A stretch of 28,027 nucleotides of DNA, taken from contig DCWN01000009.1 of NCBI GenBank assembly GCA_002328835.1, positions 1 to 28,027 on the forward strand, in the 5' to 3' direction. The stretch comes from Acidobacteria bacterium UBA2161. GTDB lineage: Bacteria; Acidobacteriota; Vicinamibacteria; Vicinamibacterales; UBA823. The notes below the pieces were generated by a model that searched no databases, had not been told where the DNA came from, and saw only the letters and a program-made list of their open reading frames with translations. The position numbers and the translations under genes were made by a program. Numbering within the stretch: the stretch's first letter is position 1; every line of letters starts with the position of its first letter. Shown here piece by piece: positions 17,130 to 24,362 of this stretch.

Positions 17130-17579
17130 ATGCCGAATCGGCCTCTGGCTACCGTGGTCGCTCTGGTCGGCGTGGCGCTGTGCGTCGATCTGGTCTTCCC
17201 TCGCAACGCGATCCACAGGCGTCTGGCGGAGGAGCGACTGGGCGAGGTCGTCTCGATCGACCTTCCGGGGCTGCCCGCCTTCCAGTCAGGCGAACGGGCG
17301 ATGCTCTTCTTCGATCACGACGGCGTGGAAGGACCGATCCGAGGTGCCGTCGTGATCGCCGGAGACCAGGTCGAGGAGGTGCTGATCCACGAGTCGCGCG
17401 AAGGGTTGGATCACCGGGCGTTGAGCGACGCTTGGCTCGAGTCGTTTCGCGGGGCCGAGGCAAGGCCTCCCGTCGTCGTCGACGCCGTCAGCGGCGCCAC
17501 AGTGTCCTCCCGAGCGGTCGTCGACGCGGTGAACGAGCGCCTGAAGGAATGGCGGATCGCCCGGGGTCTCGATGAGTGA
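17130..17579 (+). CDS. rnfG: RnfG-like periplasmic FMN-binding subunit (short form)
   Basis: A 149-residue protein with an N-terminal membrane anchor (about 6-23) and one FMN-binding domain. The flavinylation motif is intact: VDAVSGATVSSRAVVDAV, with T124 in SGAT expected to carry covalent FMN (attached by ApbE, which is not in this window). A GAVVIAGDQVEEVLIHES segment matches the beta-hairpin of the fold. Typical RnfG proteins are around 200 residues, so this one is trimmed. It begins 9 bases after rnfC. Its role would be to take electrons from, or give them to, periplasmic partners such as the pentahaem cytochrome, since the FMN faces the periplasm. Confidence is high for the FMN-binding domain, moderate for the RnfG name. 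Confidence 0.8.
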   Translation: MPNRPLATVVALVGVALCVDLVFPRNAIHRRLAEERLGEVVSIDLPGLPAFQSGERAMLFFDHDGVEGPIRGAVVIAGDQVEEVLIHESREGLDHRALSDAWLESFRGAEARPPVVVDAVSGATVSSRAVVDAVNERLKEWRIARGLDE

Positions 17580-17642
17580 GCCCCGTCCTGCCGGATCGAT
17601 CGAACGTGTCGGCGACGCGGGGTGCGGGCCTACGAGGCTGCG

Positions 17643-18047
17643 ATGACGGCGCTCTCTCCCCACGACGCGGTCTTTCTCGCCCTCGCGGCGACGTTCTTCG
17701 TCGAACGCTCCGCGTGGTGGTGGTGGGTGACCGCCGTGCCCGTGGTCGCCTGGCTTGCCGCGCTGGCTCCGCTCGGAGGGTTCGGGCTAGCGACGCTGGC
17801 CCTGGTCGTCTGCCTGCCATCGCCCCGGTTCGCGCCGGTCGCCTTCCTCCTCGCGCTGCCCGACTACGCCAGCGTCCTTGATGCGGTCGTCGCCGGCGCG
17901 GCGTGGCTTGGTGCGACGCTGCTGCTGGACACCTTCGAGCGCCGGTTGTCGGCGCCGGCCGTCCCCGAGCGGCTGCGCGGTGTGCCGGCACGTCTCCTGA
18001 CCGTCGGCGTCCTCTACTACGTATTCCAGCCGGTGTTCTACCTATGA
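17643..18047 (+). CDS. Small membrane protein, degenerate RnfA/RnfE-like
   Basis: A 134-residue hydrophobic protein with four or five predicted membrane segments. The C-terminal segment (TFERRLSAPAVPERLRGVPARLLTVGVLYYVF) reads like the end of RnfA/RnfE/NqrD/NqrE proteins, which finish with Arg-Glu-Arg, a Val-Pro-x-Pro-Phe-x-Gly element and a last helix. The family is normally about 190-200 residues with six helices and cysteines in helices 1 and 4 that bind an intramembrane iron-sulfur cluster. Here those cysteines are not recognisable; the only Cys sits in LVVCLPSPRF. Start at ATG 17643 (weak GAGG upstream); GTG 17622 is an alternative. It overlaps rnfD by 4 bases (ATGA). The position between rnfG and rnfD supports an Rnf-complex role, but electron transfer by this subunit is doubtful. 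Confidence 0.6.
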   Translation: MTALSPHDAVFLALAATFFVERSAWWWWVTAVPVVAWLAALAPLGGFGLATLALVVCLPSPRFAPVAFLLALPDYASVLDAVVAGAAWLGATLLLDTFERRLSAPAVPERLRGVPARLLTVGVLYYVFQPVFYL

Positions 18048-19036
18048 CCGCCGGACGCTCGGGAACCGGCCCGGTGATTCACAGCGGCCGCACGACGCCG
18101 CGGCTGATGGCGCACGCCGTGGTGGCGCTGGGGCCGGTCGTGCTCGCCTCGATCTGGCGCTTCGGCGCGGCGGCCGTCGTGCTCATCGGTGTCGCCGTCG
18201 TCGTGGCGATGCTCTGCGACGCGGCCTGTGACCGGCGCAACGCCACCGATGGCAGTGCGGTTGTGATCGGCACGATCGTCGCCTGTCTCATGCCGGTGAC
18301 GGCGCCGTGGTGGCTCGCCGCCGCCGGCAGCGCGATCGCCGTGGTGCTCGGGAAGCACGCCATCGGCGGGCTCGGGCGCAACCTCTTCAATCCGGCGGCG
18401 CTGGCTCGTGTCGTCCTGATGGGCCTGGCACCGGCGGCGTTCTTCTCTCCGCTGTGGACCATTGACGGGCGGACCGCCGCGACGCCGCTGGCCAAGGAAC
18501 TCGGAGCCTCGCCGGTTCCGGTCGTGGACCTGCTGCTGGGGACTGGCTCGGTGACCCTCGGCGACGCGATGCCGGTCGCCGTGCTGGTTGGCGGGCTCGC
18601 TCTGATCGCGCTGAGAACGATCGACTGGCAGGTGCCGCTCTGCTATCTCGGTGCCATCTCACTGCTCGCCCTCGTGCTGCCTCCGGGCGAGCGCATCGTG
18701 GGTCACGCGCCGTGGCTCGCCGGCAACCCGATGGCCCATCTGCTGAGCGGCAGCACGTTGTTCTGCGCCTTCTTCATGCTGACCGATCCGGTCACGGCGC
18801 CGTTCACCAGACCCGGCCGGCTCGTGTTCTGCGCCCTGGCGGCCGTGTACACGATGGTCGTGCGGTACTACACGCCGTATCCGGACGGCGTCGCCTTCGC
18901 GGTGTTGCTGGCGAACGCCACCGTTCCGTTCATCGATCGGAAGACGATCTGGGTACCTGTCGACCGTGGCGCGTCAGACGAGCTGCCCGCCGTCGACCGT
19001 CAGCACCTGGCCGGTGATGAAGGCGGCGAGGGGTGA
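18044..19036 (+). CDS. rnfD: RnfD-like membrane flavin subunit
   Basis: A 330-residue polytopic protein of the NqrB/RnfD family with about 9-10 membrane segments. Diagnostic stretches: GKHAIGGLGRNLFNPAALAR (103-122), the FMN attachment region DGRTAATPL (141-149, candidate flavinylated T147), AFFMLTDPVTAPFT and the C-terminal RYYTPYPDGVAFAVLLANATVPFIDR. The canonical attachment sequence has Ser-Gly-Ala-Thr; here Thr-Ala-Ala-Thr, with the acceptor Thr kept. It would pass electrons within the membrane and couple this to Na+ or H+ translocation. The ATG overlaps the previous stop. The last about 20 codons overlap the convergent SDR gene and have no family counterpart, so the tail is probably a neutral run-on to the next stop. 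Confidence 0.86.
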   Translation: MTAGRSGTGPVIHSGRTTPRLMAHAVVALGPVVLASIWRFGAAAVVLIGVAVVVAMLCDAACDRRNATDGSAVVIGTIVACLMPVTAPWWLAAAGSAIAVVLGKHAIGGLGRNLFNPAALARVVLMGLAPAAFFSPLWTIDGRTAATPLAKELGASPVPVVDLLLGTGSVTLGDAMPVAVLVGGLALIALRTIDWQVPLCYLGAISLLALVLPPGERIVGHAPWLAGNPMAHLLSGSTLFCAFFMLTDPVTAPFTRPGRLVFCALAAVYTMVVRYYTPYPDGVAFAVLLANATVPFIDRKTIWVPVDRGASDELPAVDRQHLAGDEGGEG

Positions 19037-19705
19037 GGCCAGGAACAGGACGGCGGCGGCGACCTCCTCGGGGCGGCCGAGCCGAGCTAGCAAGGTCGCG
19101 GCAACCGCCTGCTTGCGCACCTTGTCGGGAAGGCTCTGCGTCATCGGTGTGTCGATCAGCCCGGGCGCGACGGCGTTGACGCGGATGCCGTCGCGCGCGA
19201 GCTCGCGCGCGAGCGTCTTGGTGAGCGCGATGACTCCGCCCTTCGAGGCGGCGTAGTTCGCCTGTCCGAACTTTCCGCGGATTCCGTTGATCGACGCGAT
19301 GTTGACGATGGCACCGCGTTGCCGAGACCGCATGACGACGCTGCAGGCGCGCGTCATCCTGAAGACTCCGGAGAGGTTGACGTCGAGCACCTCGTCCCAG
19401 TCCGCGTCGGACAGCTTCCAGCTGACCTGGTCTCTGGCGATCCCAGCGCAGTTGACCAGGATGTCCGGCTCGAGGCCGCGACTGACGAGATCCGCGGCGG
19501 CGGCGTTGACCGCTTTCGTGCTCCGGAGGTCGATCGCAATCTCCGCCGTGCCGAGTGTCTCGGGACGGGGCTGCGCCGCGAAGGCGCGGTCCAGCAGGAC
19601 GACACGCGCGCCGGCGTCACCCAGCGCGGAGCCCGTGGCCGCGCCGATGCCCGACGCGCCGCCGGTGACCCAGGCGGTCTGTCCGGAAAGGTCGATCGTT
19701 GTCAC
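18974..19705 (-). CDS. Short-chain dehydrogenase/reductase (FabG-like 3-hydroxyacyl-CoA dehydrogenase type)
   Basis: A 243-residue classical SDR. NAD(P) binding is shown by TGGASGIG (14-21) and the NCAG motif (85-88); the catalytic triad is S138, Y151 and K155 (IASINGIRG..., NYAASKGG). A C-terminal LFLASPLAAFITGQVLTVDGG is typical of FabG/PhaB-like enzymes. GTG 19705 is the only sensible start. It is the last gene of the minus-strand aromatic-CoA operon, 6 bases after the RidA gene, and its end overlaps rnfD by 63 bases tail to tail. In context a role in oxidising a 3-hydroxyacyl-CoA after ring reduction or hydrolysis is attractive but inferred; the sequence alone gives only an SDR. Confidence 0.88.
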   Translation of the reverse strand: MTTIDLSGQTAWVTGGASGIGAATGSALGDAGARVVLLDRAFAAQPRPETLGTAEIAIDLRSTKAVNAAAADLVSRGLEPDILVNCAGIARDQVSWKLSDADWDEVLDVNLSGVFRMTRACSVVMRSRQRGAIVNIASINGIRGKFGQANYAASKGGVIALTKTLARELARDGIRVNAVAPGLIDTPMTQSLPDKVRKQAVAATLLARLGRPEEVAAAVLFLASPLAAFITGQVLTVDGGQLV

Positions 19706-19711
19706 GCCGGG

Positions 19712-20110
19712 TTACTTGTCGTCGATGAGGGCCAGGCCCTCGATTTCGATCTGCGCGCCGTCCTCAATGAGTGCCGCCACCTGCACGAGCGACATCGCCG
19801 GGAAGTGCTTGCCCATCCGCCGCCGGTAGGCGATTCCGATCTCTTTCCGCTGCGCGAGATACGCACCTGCATCGGTCACGAAGATCGTCAGCTTGATGAG
19901 CGACTCCGGCGTGCCGCCAGCCTCCGTGACGACGGCCAGCACGTTGCCGAGCGCCTGGTCGAACTGCTCGGCGAAGACGTCGGAGACGATCCGTTCCTCG
20001 CGGTCCCACGCGACCTGTCCGGCGACGGCGAGCAGGGCGCCGGACGAGCGCAGGATGCCATTGCTGTAGCCCCGGGGTGACGTGAGTGACGCGGGATTGA
20101 TGACTGACAT
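19712..20110 (-). CDS. RidA/YjgF/YER057c family protein
   Basis: A 132-residue protein matching the RidA fold: YSNGILRSSGALLAVAGQVAWD near the N-terminus, the FDQALGNVLAVVTEAGGTPESLIKLTIFVTD helix-strand core, and the C-terminal LVQVAALIEDGAQIEIEGLALI. Family members are trimeric and hydrolyse reactive enamines/imines, or act as ring- or amide-cleaving hydrolases in catabolic operons. The arginine that classical RidA uses to hold the imino acid carboxylate is not obvious (the segment reads VAALIEDGAQIEIE), so it is probably not a housekeeping imine deaminase. It lies between an activator subunit of benzoyl-CoA reductase and the SDR, in the same transcriptional unit; a catabolic hydrolase or chaperone-like role is possible. 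Confidence 0.85.
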   Translation of the reverse strand: MSVINPASLTSPRGYSNGILRSSGALLAVAGQVAWDREERIVSDVFAEQFDQALGNVLAVVTEAGGTPESLIKLTIFVTDAGAYLAQRKEIGIAYRRRMGKHFPAMSLVQVAALIEDGAQIEIEGLALIDDK

Positions 20111-20134
20111 CGTGGACTGACCCTCGTGCGGTCT

Positions 20135-20968
20135 CTAGGCGTTGGCGCGGGCTTCGCCGGCCGCAGCGTCCCGGGTGGCCATCTGTTCGAGTCGACGTCG
20201 CGCCAGGACCGATGCGCCAAGTGCATTCATGTACTGCACCGTCTCCCCCGGCGGCAAGTTCACGTCGGCGCCGAGCCGGTCCTTGATGAGACTGGCCATC
20301 GACGGGAACCTGACGATGCCACCCGAGAGCGTGAACTCAGGCTCCATGCGGACGCGCTTCATCAACTGCACCGATCGGTCGACGAGCGAGACGATCGCGC
20401 CCTGCATGATGTCGGCCGGGGAAGTGCCCTCCGACAGATGGTTGATCACCTCGGACTCGGCGAAGACAGCGCAGACGCCGGAGATTGGCACGGCGCTCCG
20501 CGACGTGAGGGCCAGCCCGCCGATTTCCTCGGTCTCGTAGCCCATGTAGCGGGCGGTCTTCTCCAGGAAGGCGCCGGTGCCGGCCGCGCACTTGTCGTTC
20601 AGTCTGAACATCTTGACCTGGCCCGCCTTGTCGATCCGGCTCGCTTTCATCGTCTGGCCGCCGACGTCGAGCACCGTCCGGGTCTCCGGGAAGAGGAACT
20701 GCGCACCTCGTGCCGCGGCGGTCAGGTCGGTGATCTGCAGGTCGCGGAACGTCACCTGAAATCGGCCGTAGCCCGTCGCCATCACGTAGGCGACCTCCTC
20801 CTCCTCCAGGCCGGCGTCAGCCAGCGCCATGAGGTAGACCTTCCGCGCCGCGTCGCCCAGCCTGAACCCGGTCTTCGCCATGCCACGTCCGGCGATGGCA
20901 TCGTTCGGATCGAGGATGACCGCCTTCGTGTAGGTCGAGCCGATGTCAACACCAGCAGTCCACTTCAT
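20135..20968 (-). CDS. Benzoyl-CoA reductase ATPase/activator subunit (second; BadF/BadG/BcrA/BcrD family)
   Basis: A 277-residue member of the ASKHA-fold activator family. Visible motifs: phosphate-binding GVDIGSTYTKAVI (6-18), ATGYGR (64-69), LDVGGQTMKAS (100-110) and the two cysteines for the subunit-bridging [4Fe-4S] cluster, C127 (LNDKCAAGTGAF) and C166 (SGVCAVFAESEV). It hydrolyses ATP to drive low-potential electron transfer from ferredoxin to the ring-reducing subunits. ATG 20968 overlaps the stop of the preceding ATPase gene (ATGA); a longer reading in the same frame is not credible. The second phosphate loop reads GGQT where its paralogue has GGQD. Both ATPase subunits are about 270-280 residues, unlike the Thauera pair with one long BcrA, and closer to the Azoarcus BzdP/BzdQ type (from memory). 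Confidence 0.9.
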   Translation of the reverse strand: MKWTAGVDIGSTYTKAVILDPNDAIAGRGMAKTGFRLGDAARKVYLMALADAGLEEEEVAYVMATGYGRFQVTFRDLQITDLTAAARGAQFLFPETRTVLDVGGQTMKASRIDKAGQVKMFRLNDKCAAGTGAFLEKTARYMGYETEEIGGLALTSRSAVPISGVCAVFAESEVINHLSEGTSPADIMQGAIVSLVDRSVQLMKRVRMEPEFTLSGGIVRFPSMASLIKDRLGADVNLPPGETVQYMNALGASVLARRRLEQMATRDAAAGEARANA

Positions 20969-21780
20969 TCGCCCTCCACGGGCGCGGCCGGCATCCGGCT
21001 GCCCAGAATGTGGTCCATGGCGAAGAGCGCGGCACCGAGCGCGCCCATGTAGTGCGAGTCGTCGCCGACGTTGACCGGAAGGTCGACCGCGTCCTTGAGC
21101 CCGGCGACCATGCCGACGTTCTTGGCCACGCCGCCAGTGAAGGTGACCTCCGGCTCGATGCCGACGCGGCGCATCAAGCCGACCGACCGTGACACGCTCG
21201 ACCGGTGCACGCCCAGAAGGATGTCCTCCAGCTTCTTGCCACGGCTGAGCCACGACAAGACTTCCGTTTCCGCGAAGACCGTGCAGGTCGTGGCGATCTT
21301 GACCGGCCGCTCGCCGGAAAGCGCCATCGGGCCCAGGTCCTTCAGCGGAATCTCGAAGGCGGCCGCCACGGCACCCAGGAAGCGCCCGGTGCCGGCCGCG
21401 CACTTGTCGTTCATGCAGAAGTCGAGGATTTCACCGGTCGGGCTGACGCGAATCGCCTTGGTATCCTGACCGCCCATGTCCACAACGGTTCGCGTAGCGG
21501 GGAACATGTGCACGGCGCCACGCCCATGGCAGCTGATCTCGGTGACCTGGATGTCGCCGAACGTGACCCGGTACCTTCCATACCCGGTGCCGACGATGTA
21601 GTCGATCTGCTCCTCTTGGAGGCCGCTGTCGGCGAGCGCCTCGGCATAGGCGTTCTTCGCTGCCGTCACGACATTGGCGCCGGTGTCGATCAGGGAACGG
21701 CCGACGATCTGCCGCTTCTCGTCGATGATGACCGCCTTGGTCTGGGTGGAGCCGACATCCACGCCCGTGCCGTATCCCAT
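20965..21780 (-). CDS. Benzoyl-CoA reductase ATPase/activator subunit (first; BadF/BadG/BcrA/BcrD family)
   Basis: A 271-residue paralogue of the next gene with the same layout: GVDVGSTQTKAVI (6-18), GTGYGRY, VVDMGGQDTKAI (99-110), and cysteines C127 (FCMNDKCAAGTGRF) and C166 (TTCTVFAETEV) at identical positions. Two different activator subunits, rather than a single homodimeric HgdC, argue for a benzoyl-CoA-reductase type enzyme over a 2-hydroxyacyl-CoA dehydratase. ATG 21780 follows a GGAAGG Shine-Dalgarno sequence and begins 10 bases after the BcrB-like stop. The heterodimer of this protein and the following one would bind ATP and a shared [4Fe-4S] cluster and dock on the BcrB/BcrC pair. 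Confidence 0.9.
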   Translation of the reverse strand: MGYGTGVDVGSTQTKAVIIDEKRQIVGRSLIDTGANVVTAAKNAYAEALADSGLQEEQIDYIVGTGYGRYRVTFGDIQVTEISCHGRGAVHMFPATRTVVDMGGQDTKAIRVSPTGEILDFCMNDKCAAGTGRFLGAVAAAFEIPLKDLGPMALSGERPVKIATTCTVFAETEVLSWLSRGKKLEDILLGVHRSSVSRSVGLMRRVGIEPEVTFTGGVAKNVGMVAGLKDAVDLPVNVGDDSHYMGALGAALFAMDHILGSRMPAAPVEGE

Positions 21781-21790
21781 GGTCCCTTCC

Positions 21791-23095
21791 TTACGCCCCG
21801 GACGCCCCGGCCATCTGCCGCCGGGAGGCCATTCCCTCGAAGAACGCGTCCACGCGGTTCTTCAGCTGCGCCTCGGAGACGACCCGCTTGTCCATCATGT
21901 CAGACTCGACAAAGAGGCTCGCCACGTCGCGAGCGGCCATCAACGTGCGTCGGTTGTCGGCCAGCCCAGTCGAAACGGTCCGGCAGCTCTTGATGGCATG
22001 GTAGACGACACCGTCGATCCGGTAGTCGTCGATCGACTCCACCAGCGCCTGCTCCTGGAAGAACATGCAATCCATGGCATGGCGGACGCTGATGAGCACG
22101 CCCTCTGCGAGGCTTTCGAGGGGACGCTCGAGGTCGTACTCGAAGCCCAGGCTGGCGCCGCCGGAGGCGAACCAGAGGTAGGTCGAGACGACGAAGGCGC
22201 CGCCCCATTCCGAGAACATCTCGTTGAATCGGCGGAAGATCGGATAGCACGGCACGCCGACGAAGATGAGGCGATACTGCTCGTCTCGGATCGTGCCGAT
22301 GCCGCGCGCCGCTTTGTACTCCATCTCCTCGACGAGTTGGTCGAAGTAGGTCGCCCCCTCAACCGTCCCTCGGAAGCCGTTGGCGACACCGAGTGAGATC
22401 GTCGCGTCGGTCACGGCATTGAAGGGCGCCGGCACGCTCCGGTTGATCTCGAGCACTCGCTTCCAGCCGCGATTCATCGCGTTGGTGTGCCCGAGGGTCT
22501 CACGTAGGCGATCGATATCGAACGGCTTGCCGCTGACCTTCTCGCACAGGCTGATGAGGTCCTTGAGCTGGCGTGCGACATACTCCCTGTCGTGTTCGAA
22601 ATCGGGATCGCCCGGCCACGTCTGGCGGCCCGAGGCGCGGGTGCCGGGGACGTCGAGTGTGAACACCGGCGTCTGGTACATCCGTTCCCAGATCTCGGCC
22701 CACTTGATGTAGGTGTTGCAGGCGTTGGTGAGGACCGCGAGCGACGGTTTCGGAATCTGGCCCATCGGGTGGCTGCCGCCGCGCAGCTGCAAGGCGACGT
22801 CTGCTTTCACGTAGCCGCAGATGTCGGGTGAGTACCCGTAGTCTTCGGCCTCGTTGAGATACTCGTGGGCGACGCGGCGAACGGCCGTCTGCAGTGAGTT
22901 CACCTCGGGGAAGACGGTGGGCAGGTCGAAGACCCGCAGCAACTCGGCCAGGCTGCCCATGACGAAGACGTAGGCGGCGCCGTCACCCCGCTGGGCCACC
23001 GCGTCGAGCGATCGATACCACTCTCGAAAGAGGCGTGCACCCTCGCTGGCGCCGCGTCCGACCGGCCCTTCGGTGTCCGCCGTCTGGGTGCTCAT
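21791..23095 (-). CDS. bcrB: Benzoyl-CoA reductase subunit BcrB/BzdO-like
   Basis: A 434-residue member of the benzoyl-CoA reductase/2-hydroxyglutaryl-CoA dehydratase D-component family. Conserved cysteine contexts include LTNACNTYIKWAE, FVGVPCYPIFRR, AMDCMFFQEQ and YHAIKSCRTVSTGLADNR; the last is highly characteristic of the BcrB/BzdO side. Together with the BcrC-like protein it would form the ring-reducing heterodimer carrying [4Fe-4S] clusters and binding the aryl-CoA. ATG 23095 is chosen because a strong GAGGAA sits 6 bases upstream and overlaps the end of the bcrC gene; an upstream TTG at 23113 is less likely. It is the second reductase gene of a C-B-ATPase-ATPase order matching bcr/bzd operons. 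Confidence 0.92.
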   Translation of the reverse strand: MSTQTADTEGPVGRGASEGARLFREWYRSLDAVAQRGDGAAYVFVMGSLAELLRVFDLPTVFPEVNSLQTAVRRVAHEYLNEAEDYGYSPDICGYVKADVALQLRGGSHPMGQIPKPSLAVLTNACNTYIKWAEIWERMYQTPVFTLDVPGTRASGRQTWPGDPDFEHDREYVARQLKDLISLCEKVSGKPFDIDRLRETLGHTNAMNRGWKRVLEINRSVPAPFNAVTDATISLGVANGFRGTVEGATYFDQLVEEMEYKAARGIGTIRDEQYRLIFVGVPCYPIFRRFNEMFSEWGGAFVVSTYLWFASGGASLGFEYDLERPLESLAEGVLISVRHAMDCMFFQEQALVESIDDYRIDGVVYHAIKSCRTVSTGLADNRRTLMAARDVASLFVESDMMDKRVVSEAQLKNRVDAFFEGMASRRQMAGASGA

Positions 23096-23101
23096 GATCG
23101 A

Positions 23102-23107
23102 TTCCTC
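23102..23107 (-). promoter_or_regulatory. Ribosome binding site that fixes the bcrB start
   Basis: GAGGAA on the minus strand, 6 bases before ATG 23095 and overlapping the last codons of the upstream gene. It decides for 23095 over the TTG at 23113 and implies coupled translation. Confidence 0.7.
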
Positions 23108-24278
23108 ACGCAAACAGGATGTTTTCGACGAACGTTTCCAGCTGAATCTGCAGGTGGTCGAAGGTCGTCATGCCTTCCTCGAACTCGGTCACGAAGTAGG
23201 GGATTCCGTCAGCCTCGAGCGCTTTGGCATACGCCACTTGCTCGTCGAGGCCTGGCTCGCACATCTTCGCGGCGGAGATGATGGCGGCTTGCGCGTCGGC
23301 TTCTCGAATCCTGTCGAGCAGCATCCGCTCCTTGGGCTTGCGGAGGTCATGCTGGACCGGACTGTAGGACGAGCACTCGAGATAGGCGACCGCGAGACTC
23401 ATCCACGGGTCCTTGCCGGTGTCGGTCGGCACGTCGTCGAGGAGCCAGCGCAGTCCGATGAGCAGGTCGTCGTCGACGACATACGTGAACTGCCCGATCA
23501 TGTGTAGCAGATCGATCGGCGGCTGCTCGCAGAACCCGCCTTCGAAGACGACCCGCATCCGATCCTGCGGCTTCGCGTCACGCTGCTCGATGAGTTCCAG
23601 CGCGCGGCGCAGCAGCTCGTTGTGCTCCTCACGCGGGATGATGCCGCCGATCGCCATCAGGACGTAGGCCTCATTCACGCTCACCAGCCAGGGACGCTCT
23701 CGCTTGATGGCGTAGAGCTGTCGGAGCAGGCGGCGATTCTCGTTGAAGACGCCTATCGAGCGGGCGACGTCGGCCGCCGTCACGGTGCGTCCGGCAATCG
23801 CCTCCAGGTCGTGTTGCAGTCTGACGTACTCGCCCTGGAGGTACGACGCGGCATGCGGCGAGTCGGCGTTCTGCGGCAGGTACAGGATCTGGCACGGATA
23901 TGGAAAGTTCCGACCCCAGACCGCGGCGAGATTGCGCGCCGCATCGCAGATCGGATGCGTGACGAACATCTCCAGCTCGATCCGCCCGCTCAACGCGAGT
24001 TCCAGCGACGACTTCAGGATCGAACAGAGATAGGACCCAAAGCGGGCTTCCGCCAATCGGGCTTCCACCTGCGCCCCTCGGATCTTGACCGGGAGCAGAC
24101 CGGCCGCGTGGGCCAACTCTTCCGGAAAATAGACCTGAAAGTGTCCGACGACCTTGCCGCCCGCGTCGCGCCAGCGGCGCACGGTCGGGAAGTCGGTGTC
24201 GTCGAGGACATCACGCGCGAAGTTCGTGAGATCTTCGAGCTTGCCGGCGGCCGGCGCGTCGAGTGTGCGCGTCACCAT
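23106..24278 (-). CDS. bcrC: Benzoyl-CoA reductase subunit BcrC/BzdN-like
   Basis: A 390-residue protein of the same superfamily as its neighbour but from the BcrC/BzdN branch. Diagnostic stretches: SYLCSILKSSLELAL, THPICDAARNLAAVWGRNFPY, LPQNADSPHA, GGFCEQPPIDLL, YVVDDDLLIGLRW, SSYSPVQHDLRKPKE and KMCEPGLDEQVAYAKALEADGIPY. The cysteines in these stretches include the presumed [4Fe-4S] ligands. The enzyme dearomatises benzoyl-CoA or a substituted analogue to a cyclohexadiene-carbonyl-CoA, at the cost of ATP and reduced ferredoxin. It starts at ATG 24278, 84 bases after the Had-like gene, with a purine-rich GAGAGACGG upstream. No ferredoxin gene is present in this window, so the electron donor must be encoded elsewhere. 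Confidence 0.93.
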   Translation of the reverse strand: MVTRTLDAPAAGKLEDLTNFARDVLDDTDFPTVRRWRDAGGKVVGHFQVYFPEELAHAAGLLPVKIRGAQVEARLAEARFGSYLCSILKSSLELALSGRIELEMFVTHPICDAARNLAAVWGRNFPYPCQILYLPQNADSPHAASYLQGEYVRLQHDLEAIAGRTVTAADVARSIGVFNENRRLLRQLYAIKRERPWLVSVNEAYVLMAIGGIIPREEHNELLRRALELIEQRDAKPQDRMRVVFEGGFCEQPPIDLLHMIGQFTYVVDDDLLIGLRWLLDDVPTDTGKDPWMSLAVAYLECSSYSPVQHDLRKPKERMLLDRIREADAQAAIISAAKMCEPGLDEQVAYAKALEADGIPYFVTEFEEGMTTFDHLQIQLETFVENILFA

Positions 24279-24362
24279 GTGGCCACCGTCTCTCGGCGGT
24301 GTTCCCGTTGGAGGTGATCGACGGACGTCAACTGTGATCCCTCAATTCCACGAAACCTCGAT

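Noticed and set aside
17577..17622. Possible fusion or frameshift between rnfG and the RnfA/E-like gene, which share a frame across the TGA at 17577
   Set aside because: Both have plausible ends and starts, the residues between are unlike any Rnf protein, and the missing N-terminal part of the RnfA/E-like protein is not found there.
20965..24278. 2-Hydroxyglutaryl-CoA (2-hydroxyacyl-CoA) dehydratase as the identity of the operon
   Set aside because: Two distinct activator subunits, BcrB/BcrC-specific stretches and the adjacent Had-like gene favour benzoyl-CoA reductase; kept only as a minor alternative.
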